From assembly GCF_039540195.1 (NCBI RefSeq), contig NZ_BAABEO010000023.1:186001-250000 (forward strand): a stretch of 64,000 bases of DNA. The letters run 5' to 3'. Of this stretch, positions 56,632-64,000 are shown in pieces. The notes beneath the pieces are model-generated. The model did not search any database and was not told the DNA's origin. It saw only the letters and a program-made list of their open reading frames with translations. The stretch is from Zafaria ginkgonis. GTDB lineage: Bacteria > Actinomycetota > Actinomycetes > Actinomycetales > Micrococcaceae. The translations under genes were made by a program, and so were the position numbers. Every line of letters begins with the position of its first letter. The first letter of the stretch is position 1.

Positions 56632-57980
56632 CCGTTTTGCTTTTTATCCTGGGTGTCCTCTTCGTCGCTCTCGGCGTCGCCGTCTCGATCGCCCTGCACG
56701 AGGTGGGACACCTGCTGCCCGCCAAGCTGTTCAAGGTGCGCGTACCGCAGTACATGATCGGCTTCGGGCCGACCGTCTGGTCCCGCAAGCGGGGCGAGAC
56801 GGAGTACGGGTTCAAGGCCCTGCCGCTGGGCGGCTTCGTCTCGATGATCGGCATGTATCCGCCGGCCAAGGACGGCGAGGGAGTGCGCCAGACCAGTACC
56901 GGCATGTTCCAGCAGCTGGCCAACGACGCCCGCAAGGCCTCCGCCGAACAGCTCCAGCCCGGCGACGAAAACCGCATGTTCTACAAACTTCCGGTCTGGA
57001 AGCGCGTGATCATCATGCTCGGCGGCCCCAGCATGAACCTGCTCATCGGCACCGTCCTGATCGGTGTGCTCATCACCGGCTTCGGCACCCTGCAGTCCAC
57101 CACCACCGTCTCCGAGGTCTACCAGTGCGTGGTGCCGCTGGACCAGCAGGAGCAGCGCTCCGGCACCGGCGACGGCTGCCAGTCCGGGGACCCGGAGGCA
57201 CCGGCCTACGCCGCGGGCCTGCTGCCCGGGGACGTGATCACTTCCTTCAACGGCCAGCGGCTCGGCGAGTCCGACTGGCAGGCCCTGACCGAGCAGATCC
57301 GCGCCGAGGCAGGGCACGAGGTCCCCGTGACCTACCTGCGCGACGGTGCCGAACACGCCACCACCATCACCCCGCTGCTCACCGAGCGCCCCCAGCTGGA
57401 CATCAACGGCAACGCCGTGGCCAACCCGGACGGGACCGCGGCCACCGTCCAGGTCGGCTTCATCGGCATGGGTTCCGAGGCGCGCCTGATCCAACAGCCG
57501 GTGACCGAGGTTCCGCCCATGGTGTGGGATAACGTGACCCGCGTGGCGGCCATCGTCCTGGACCTGCCCGCCCGCCTGGTCGCCGTCGGACAGGCCGCCT
57601 TCTCGGACGCCCCGCGCGATCCCGACGGACCGGTCTCCGTGGTCGGCGTCGGCCGCATCGCCGGTGAGGTCAGCGCCATGGAGGACGTCCCGATGGAAAG
57701 CCGGGCGGCAACCCTGGTGGGCCTGGTTGCGGGGCTGAACATCGCCTTGTTCGTCTTCAACCTGGTCCCGCTGCTTCCGCTGGACGGCGGGCACATCGCC
57801 GGTGCGCTCTGGGAGGCGCTGCGCCGCGGCATCGCCAAGGTGTTCCGCCGCAAGGACCCGGGCCCGGTGGACATCGCCAAGGCGCTGCCGCTCACCTACG
57901 TGGTGGCCACGCTGCTGCTGGGCATGGGCGTGCTGCTGATCTACGCGGACATCGTCAAGCCGGTCAACCTCTTCGGCTGA
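56628..57980 (+). CDS. rseP: site-2 intramembrane metalloprotease (RseP/Rip1 family)
   Basis: This 450-residue M50 zinc protease cuts anti-sigma factors or similar substrates within the membrane. The active-site helix carries H24-E-V-G-H28 (ALHEVGHLLPAK). A PDZ domain lies at about 180-260 (AAGLLPGDVITSFNGQRL). The second metal motif is in NLVPLLPLDGGH near 380. A cysteine pair with a Gln-rich loop (CVVPLDQQEQ...C) lies before the PDZ domain. It is translationally coupled to dxr by GTGA, the conserved dxr-rseP order. Confidence 0.93.
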   Translation: MTVLLFILGVLFVALGVAVSIALHEVGHLLPAKLFKVRVPQYMIGFGPTVWSRKRGETEYGFKALPLGGFVSMIGMYPPAKDGEGVRQTSTGMFQQLANDARKASAEQLQPGDENRMFYKLPVWKRVIIMLGGPSMNLLIGTVLIGVLITGFGTLQSTTTVSEVYQCVVPLDQQEQRSGTGDGCQSGDPEAPAYAAGLLPGDVITSFNGQRLGESDWQALTEQIRAEAGHEVPVTYLRDGAEHATTITPLLTERPQLDINGNAVANPDGTAATVQVGFIGMGSEARLIQQPVTEVPPMVWDNVTRVAAIVLDLPARLVAVGQAAFSDAPRDPDGPVSVVGVGRIAGEVSAMEDVPMESRAATLVGLVAGLNIALFVFNLVPLLPLDGGHIAGALWEALRRGIAKVFRRKDPGPVDIAKALPLTYVVATLLLGMGVLLIYADIVKPVNLFG

Positions 57981-58225
57981 GCCGGCCCGGGCCGAACTCC
58001 CACCCCTTGCGCAGCGCCCGCGGGAGCCTTGATCACCGCGACGGCCCAGTGGCGGTCATCGCCAGCCCCGTCCATCAAGGATGTGCGTGCCCGGCCCTCG
58101 CCCGTGAGGCAGCGTATCCAGCTGCGTGGAGGTTTTCCATGGGTCACCGCGCGGGGTTTTGATACGCTGCGCCGGCTTGTACGCTGGCAGGACTGGCTCC
58201 ATAAGCGACGGCAACGAGGTGCGCG
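57981..58225 (+). other. gap between rseP and lipoprotein gene
   Basis: This 245-base gap holds no supported gene. TTTTGA (58157) and TACGCT (58180) with a 17-base spacer may be a weak promoter for the lipoprotein gene. No clear terminator follows rseP. Confidence 0.3.
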
Positions 58226-58789
58226 ATGCGCAGTACGGTGACGAGAGTCCTGACCACGGCAGCCGTGGCGCTGGTCGGGCTGACCGGCTGCAGCGGCGGG
58301 ACCGGAAGCCCCAACAGCCCGGCAACCAGTACCGTCGCCAGCGTCCCGACTGTGGACCCCTCCGACCCGGCCATCAAGCAGGTCCAGAGTGACTACCTCG
58401 TCATGGTACGCAAGGTGGGAGCGGCATACGACGCCTTCTACGATCCCTACGACGCAGGCAGCACCGACCTGCCCGCGCTGAAGACGGCCGCAGCCGGGGT
58501 GGCGGAGACGCTTGGCGACTTCGCCACCTTCGTGCGGGACTACGACTGGCCGTCCAGCGTGCCCGCGGACCTGCCGGCCACCATCCATGAGGACTACACC
58601 ATCGATGACGGCGGGATGAACACATGGGAAGCGGTGGCCGCCTCTGACTCGCTGGCCGAGATGGAGGAGCGCCTCAAGGTGACCGACACACCTGAGGCCA
58701 CCACCGGTGCCGATGCCCATACAGATGCCCTGCGAAAGGCCATCGGGCTGCCGCCATCGGACAAGCCTTCCGACCAACCCTCCAGCTGA
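58226..58789 (+). CDS. small lipoprotein of unknown function
   Basis: The 187-residue protein has a lipoprotein signal (RVLTTAAVALVGLTGC) with the lipobox LTGC at 19-22 and a Ser/Pro/Thr-rich tether. A mainly helical acidic domain follows (DPAIKQVQSDYLVMVRKVGAAYDAFYDPYD...). No catalytic motif or family is recognised. It is probably anchored on the outer face of the membrane. ATG 58226 follows GAGGTG. A strong hairpin 10 bases after the stop ends the unit. Confidence 0.7.
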   Translation: MRSTVTRVLTTAAVALVGLTGCSGGTGSPNSPATSTVASVPTVDPSDPAIKQVQSDYLVMVRKVGAAYDAFYDPYDAGSTDLPALKTAAAGVAETLGDFATFVRDYDWPSSVPADLPATIHEDYTIDDGGMNTWEAVAASDSLAEMEERLKVTDTPEATTGADAHTDALRKAIGLPPSDKPSDQPSS

Positions 58790-58799
58790 AGCCATTGCG

Positions 58800-58846
58800 G
58801 CTGCCCGCTAGACAAGCGAGCAAGCTCCGCTTGTCTAGCGGGCAGC
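58800..58846 (+). terminator. terminator after the small lipoprotein gene
   Basis: A 19-bp perfect stem, 58800-58818 pairing with 58828-58846 (arms begin GCTGCCCGCTAGACAAGC), with a 9-base loop AGCAAGCTC. No T-tract follows. Confidence 0.8.
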
Positions 58847-58996
58847 ACTGAAGCAGGACGGGGGACGAAGGGGGCGCCGAGGCGCGGAAGGCGGCCACGG
58901 TTGCTCCCGCCCGGCAGGTTTGGTTGGGTAGGAGTGCACCACGCCGTGCCTGCCGCCCGCCGGTGGCCTGGACACGGTCGCCACGAAGGGACCCCG

Positions 58997-60742
58997 ATGC
59001 CACAGCCGACCGACCGCATGCCCCACCGCCCGCTCCACCCGCGCCCCCTCCCTCCCCGCATGGACGAACGCCGCGCGGGCCGGGCGGTCGCGCTGGCCGT
59101 GGCGGGCGCGCTCGCGCTTGCCGGCTGCACGGCTTCCGGAACCGGGACGACCGCCACCGAGGCAGCCGGTCCCGCCGCGTCCCTTCAGTCGGGGGAAGGT
59201 GTTCTGGCTGTCCCGGCGGCCCAGGACGCCGGATACGGTCGCGTCTCCGGGTCCCCGGCCGCCGCGGCGGTCGCCGCCAGCCGCACGTTCTTCGCGTCGG
59301 CCCAGGTCGCGGTTCTCGCCTCGGACACGGGCGACGTGGCCCCGGCCGCGGAGCGGGCCCGCGCCCTCGGCGTTCCCCTGCTGCTGGTTCCCGGGCAGCC
59401 GGCACCCGCGGCCGGCGCCAGCGAAAGCGGGACTGCGGAGGACGGCGCCACAACAGATGAGGCAAAGGCCGACGCCGCGAAGGCGGAAGCCGCAAAGAAG
59501 GACGCCGCGAAGGCGCAGGCCGCGGTGGCCGCCGAACTGTCGCGGCTGGGCGTCCGGTCCGTGGAGGCCTACGCGGTTCCGGATACCTCCTTCCTGCCCG
59601 GCATCGACGTCGTCGACCCCGGCAGCACCTCCGTGCCGGATGCCGCTGCGCAGGACAACGCCGACCAAGCCAACGCAGCCCAGGCCTCGACATCCGACGC
59701 AGGCCGTGCCGCCGTCGTGCACCTGAAGGATCCTGGCGCGCTGGGCGCGGCCGGGCTGGCCGCCGTGACGGCAACGGCCCAGGCGGCAGGCGCGGAAGTA
59801 AGCGAACTGGCCACCGCGGACCCGCGGGCCGAGCAGAACCGGCAGTTCTTCGCCGAACGCGAGGGGCGGCTGGTGGTCGCCGCGGGGGACGGGTTCGGCA
59901 GCACGGCGGATTTCGGGTCGACGGCGGCTACCGCGGCGGCCGGATCCGAACTGCCCGGCGGGGGACAGCTGCTCTTCCCGCAGCGGCGGATGGTGGCGCT
60001 CTACGGACACCCGGGGACACCCTCGCTAGGCCTGCTGGGGGAGCAGGGCATCGAGGAGTCGATCGCCCGGGTCAAGAAGCTCGCCGCCGAGTACCAGCCG
60101 TACAGTAAGGAACCCGTCCAGCCGGCGTTCGAGATCATTACCACCGTCGCAACCGGACACTCCGGTACGGACGGGAAGTATTCGGCCTATACCGCCGTGG
60201 ACAAGCTGAAACCGTGGATCGATGCGGCCCAGAAGGCCGGAGTCTACGTGGTGCTGGACCTGCAGCCCGGGCGCAACGACTTCCTGGTGCAGGCCAAGAA
60301 GTACGAGGAACTGCTCAAGCGGCCGAACGTGGGCCTGGCACTGGACCCGGAATGGCGGCTCAAGCCGAACCAGCGGCACCTGGTGCAGATCGGGTCCGTC
60401 GACGCGGCCGAGATCAACAAGGTGTCCGCCTGGCTTGCGGAGCTGGTCCGCGAGCATGCCCTGCCGCAGAAGATGCTCATCCTGCACCAGTTCCAGCTGC
60501 GCATGATCCGCGACCGCGACACGCTGGAGACCGGACACCCCGAACTGTCGCTGGTCCTGCACGCCGACGGGAACGGAACCCCCGGCCAGAAGCAGGACAC
60601 GTGGAACGCCCTGCGCCGCGACCTGCCTCCGGGAATCCGGATGGCCTGGAAGAACTTCATCGATGAGGACGAGCCCACCTTCAGCCCGAAGCGAACGTAC
60701 TCGGAGGTCGACCCCAAACCCTGGTTCGTCTCCTACCAGTAA
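58997..60742 (+). CDS. large lipoprotein with cell-wall-binding-like N-domain and uncharacterised C-terminal domain
   Basis: The 581-residue protein has a long basic n-region, a hydrophobic helix and lipobox LAGC (near 38-41). Residues about 70-240 resemble CW_binding_2-type repeats (GRVSGSPAAAAVAASRTFFASAQVAVLAS...ALGVPLLLVP) broken by an Ala/Lys/Asp-rich helix (AKADAAKAEAAKKDAAKAQ). The C-terminal 270 residues form a well-conserved-looking domain: RRMVALYGHPGTPSLGLLGEQG, VYVVLDLQPGRNDF, VGLALDPEWRL, LILHQFQLRMI. Its strand-loop pattern suggests a TIM-barrel-like fold with several acidic residues. No enzyme family is recognised. ATG 58997 follows GAAGGGACCCC. Confidence 0.7.
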   Translation: MPQPTDRMPHRPLHPRPLPPRMDERRAGRAVALAVAGALALAGCTASGTGTTATEAAGPAASLQSGEGVLAVPAAQDAGYGRVSGSPAAAAVAASRTFFASAQVAVLASDTGDVAPAAERARALGVPLLLVPGQPAPAAGASESGTAEDGATTDEAKADAAKAEAAKKDAAKAQAAVAAELSRLGVRSVEAYAVPDTSFLPGIDVVDPGSTSVPDAAAQDNADQANAAQASTSDAGRAAVVHLKDPGALGAAGLAAVTATAQAAGAEVSELATADPRAEQNRQFFAEREGRLVVAAGDGFGSTADFGSTAATAAAGSELPGGGQLLFPQRRMVALYGHPGTPSLGLLGEQGIEESIARVKKLAAEYQPYSKEPVQPAFEIITTVATGHSGTDGKYSAYTAVDKLKPWIDAAQKAGVYVVLDLQPGRNDFLVQAKKYEELLKRPNVGLALDPEWRLKPNQRHLVQIGSVDAAEINKVSAWLAELVREHALPQKMLILHQFQLRMIRDRDTLETGHPELSLVLHADGNGTPGQKQDTWNALRRDLPPGIRMAWKNFIDEDEPTFSPKRTYSEVDPKPWFVSYQ

Positions 60743-60776
60743 CCGCGTGCCGGGGTGGCCTCGCGCCTGCCCGGGG

Positions 60777-60875
60777 CCCGCGCCTCGCTGGCGCTCGGTG
60801 CGGGCCCCTCGCCCGGTAGCGCCTCCCGGGCTCCCGCGCCTCGCTGGCGCTCGGTGCGGGCCCCTCGCCCGGTAG
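60777..60875. repeat. two 43-bp direct repeats with internal hairpin
   Basis: An identical 43-base unit occurs at 60777-60819 and 60833-60875 (56-base period). Each copy contains GC-rich complementary ends (CCCGC / GCGGG) around CGCCTCGCTGGCGCTCGG and ends in CTCGCCCGGTAG. Copy 2 supplies the TAG of the -10 for the following YciI-like gene. Confidence 0.85.
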
Positions 60876-60878
60876 GCT
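60873..60878 (+). promoter_or_regulatory. -10 of the YciI-like gene (leaderless geometry)
   Basis: TAGGCT ends 7 bases before the ATG at 60886. No ribosome-binding site is present between them. Confidence 0.45.
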
Positions 60879-60885
60879 TAGCGCC

Positions 60886-61188
60886 ATGACTGTCTTCGCC
60901 GTTGAATACGTTTACGCTCCCGAGTCCGAAGCCGGCCGGGACGAGCACCGTCCGGGGCACCGCGCTTTCCTCACTTCGCTCAAGGAGAGCGGCAACGTTT
61001 CCCTCATCACCTCCGGCCCCTACGTCGACGGCAGCGGCGCGCTGCTGATCTTCGCCGCCCCGTCCGAGGAGGACCTGACGGCGGCCCTGGCCCGCGACCC
61101 CTTCAACGCCGAGGGTTTTGTTGCGGCCCTGCGCATCACCGGCTGGATCCCCGCCTCGGGCGAACTGTCCCACTACGCTGCCCAGTAG
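60886..61188 (+). CDS. YciI-like protein
   Basis: The 100-residue protein is a single ferredoxin-like domain of the YciI family. It starts FAVEYVYAPESEAGRDEHRPGHRAFLTSLKESGNV and has the conserved SGPYVDGSGALLIF and ARDPFNAEGF blocks. Family members have a His-Asp pair and probable small-molecule enzymatic or binding roles, rarely defined. It is independently transcribed. The ispG gene follows after 108 bases. Confidence 0.85.
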   Translation: MTVFAVEYVYAPESEAGRDEHRPGHRAFLTSLKESGNVSLITSGPYVDGSGALLIFAAPSEEDLTAALARDPFNAEGFVAALRITGWIPASGELSHYAAQ

Positions 61189-61228
61189 GGCGGAGCCGCT
61201 CCCGGCAGCGGAGGGCCGCCGCCGTCCG

Positions 61229-61257
61229 CTGTCTGTCCCGCCTCCCGGGGGGATAAT
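61229..61257 (+). promoter_or_regulatory. promoter of ispG
   Basis: -35 CTGTCT (61229-61234) and -10 GATAAT (61252-61257) with a 17-base spacer, 39 bases before the TTG start of ispG. Confidence 0.5.
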
Positions 61258-61296
61258 GGATCACGACCCTTCAACGCACCACCCACGGAGGAAAAC

Positions 61297-62463
<1,167 letters not shown>

Positions 62464-63497
62464 TAAGGGCCGGCGCGACGGCGGGGAACACCTCAGCGCG
62501 ACCGTTCGCGTCCTGGCGGACGAAGACACCGATTCCTTGCGGGCGCTCGTCGCCGAGGATCCGGTGGTGAACGTGTTCCTCGATGCCCAGCTGGACTGTA
62601 CCGGCACCGCCGCGCCCACCGGTAGCGGCGGCATGGTGGTGGGCCGGTTCGACGGCGAACGCCTCGAATCGGCCTGCTGGGTTGGGGCGAACCTGGTGCC
62701 CGTCCAGGCCTCGGCCGAGGCCGCGGCGGAGATCGCCGACGCCCTGCTTCCGCTGGGGCGCAACTACTCGTCGATCTTCGGGCCCGCCGACGCCGTCCTG
62801 GCGCTCTGGGGAAGGCTGCAGGAGGGGACGCAGCGGGCCTTCGACGTGCGTCCGTCCCAGCCGCTCATGGTCCTGGACCGGGCCGCCGACATCCCGCCGG
62901 CCCCGGGCCTGCGGCTGTCCACCGACTCCGACTACGACGCCGTCCTGCCCGCCTGCGCGGCGATGTTCGAGGAGGAGCTGGGCTACTCGCCGCTGACCGG
63001 CGGAGGCTCCTACTACCGGGCCCGCGTCCGCTCGCTGATCCGGCAGGGGCATTCCTTCGTGGACCTCGACGAGAACGGCCAGGTGCTGTTCAAGGCGGAA
63101 CTGGGAACCGTGTCGCCGCGGGCCACGCAGATCCAGGGCGTCTGGGTGGCGCCGGCCCACCGCGGGCGCGGCCTCGCCGCGCCCTACATGGCCGCCGTCG
63201 CCGGATACGCGCTGGCGGTCGCCCCCGTTACCAGCCTGTACGTCAACGACTACAACGCGCCCGCCCTGGCCACCTACCGCCGCGTGGGATTCCGTCAGGT
63301 CGGCGAGTTCGCCACTGTGCTGTTTTGAGACTGCCCCGCTCGGGGCCCCTGCTGATCCGTGCCTCCCGCACCCCGGCGGAGCCGCCGCTTGGGCGCCATT
63401 CGGCCGTGCAGGCGTGCGGCGGGTAAATTTGGAGGCGATTCCCCAGGGGAAACCCTCTCCCAGTGCGGCGCGACGCCGCGGAAACGGATAGACAAGC

Positions 63498-64000
63498 GTG
63501 GTCCTACGACTTTCCACACTGTTCCTGCGCACCCTGCGCGAAGACCCGGTCGACGCCGAGGTCGCCAGCCACAAGCTGCTGGTGCGTGCCGGCTACATCC
63601 GCCGTGCCGCGCCCGGCATCTACACCTGGCTGCCGCTGGGCCTGCGCGTGCTGGCGAAGGTCGAGGCGATCGTCCGCGAGGAAATGAACGCGATCGGCGC
63701 CCAGGAAGTGCACTTCCCGGCACTGCTGCCGCGCGAGCCCTACGAGGTGACCGGCCGCTGGACCGAATACGGCGAGGGCCTGTTCCGGCTCAAGGACCGC
63801 AAGGAAGCCGACTACCTGCTGGCCCCCACCCACGAGGAGATGTTCACCCTCCTGGTCAAGGACCTCTACAGCTCCTACAAGGACCTGCCGGTTACCCTCT
63901 ACCAGATCCAGAACAAGTACCGCGACGAGGCCCGGCCGCGGGCCGGCCTGCTGCGCGGCCGCGAATTCATCATGAAGGACTCCTACTCCTTCGACGTCGA
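63498..64000 (+). CDS. proS: prolyl-tRNA synthetase (3' end outside window)
   Basis: This is the first 167 codons of ProRS, which charges tRNA-Pro. The sequence VVLRLSTLFLRTLREDP leads into class II motif 1 (PGIYTWLPLGLRVLAKVEAIVREEMNAIGAQEVHFP), then LLAPTHEEMFTLL and motif 2 (IQNKYRDEARPRAGLLRGREFIMKDSYSFD). This is the bacterial form, with an editing domain expected beyond the window edge. GTG 63498 is the only start in the right place. A -10-like GATAGA 5 bases upstream suggests a leaderless or very short-leader transcript. Confidence 0.93.
   Translation, partial: MVLRLSTLFLRTLREDPVDAEVASHKLLVRAGYIRRAAPGIYTWLPLGLRVLAKVEAIVREEMNAIGAQEVHFPALLPREPYEVTGRWTEYGEGLFRLKDRKEADYLLAPTHEEMFTLLVKDLYSSYKDLPVTLYQIQNKYRDEARPRAGLLRGREFIMKDSYSFDV

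Overview
The window is a high-GC actinobacterial chromosome segment. Gene content points to the Micrococcaceae (Arthrobacter-like): a dgt-dnaG-tRNA-Asn neighbourhood, the rpsB-tsf-pyrH-frr-cdsA-divIVA and dxr-rseP-ispG-GNAT-proS strings, a class II alpha2-type glycyl-tRNA synthetase, DUF222/HNH (13E12-type) proteins, frequent GTG/TTG starts and start codons placed 6-7 bases after a -10 hexamer. The genus cannot be fixed from sequence alone. No insertion sequence, integrase, prophage or CRISPR array was recognised.

Layout. 1-13.0 kb holds housekeeping and miscellaneous genes: a truncated 8-oxoguanine-deaminase-like amidohydrolase, glyS, an acetyltransferase, a YibE/F membrane protein, a flavin-dependent oxidoreductase, a glycolipid-binding-domain protein, dusB, dgt, an FAD monooxygenase and dnaG. 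13.0-21.9 kb is an envelope region: two identical tRNA-Asn genes, a holin-like protein, a CDP-alcohol phosphotransferase, a DMT transporter, two GT4 glycosyltransferases, tRNA-Met and two M23 peptidases. 22.2-27.4 kb is the translation/phospholipid string rpsB, tsf, pyrH, frr, cdsA and a DivIVA-domain gene.

27.4-55.2 kb looks like an accessory catabolic block set between the two core strings. It starts with a LytS/LytTR two-component operon that also encodes a sodium:solute symporter and a small membrane protein. Head to head with it lies a DUF485-ActP acetate-type uptake pair preceded by two CRP-type palindromes. Next is a four-gene operon of short-chain dehydrogenase, alpha/beta hydrolase, Baeyer-Villiger-type flavin monooxygenase and MFS permease. 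Its promoter is covered by a perfect TetR-style operator, and a TetR gene lies convergent at the far end. Then come the branched-chain 2-oxoacid dehydrogenase genes (bkdABC) and a TetR plus acyl-CoA carboxylase beta/alpha, acyl-CoA dehydrogenase, MaoC hydratase and CitE-type lyase. Together these match the content of the leucine (and itaconate) catabolic locus of Mycobacterium tuberculosis. A DUF222/HNH gene and another TetR gene close the block.

55.2-64.0 kb returns to core genes: dxr and rseP (overlapping), two lipoproteins, a YciI-like protein, ispG, an acetyltransferase and the start of proS. dxr and ispG are both in the MEP isoprenoid pathway.

The most notable non-coding signals are the TetR-type operator/promoter at 39720-39750, the paired CRP-type sites at 31450-31502, a 20-bp tandem duplication that creates a 7-codon minicistron before the FAD monooxygenase, a DUF222 gene whose natural start position reads ACG, and a structured leader before rpsB.
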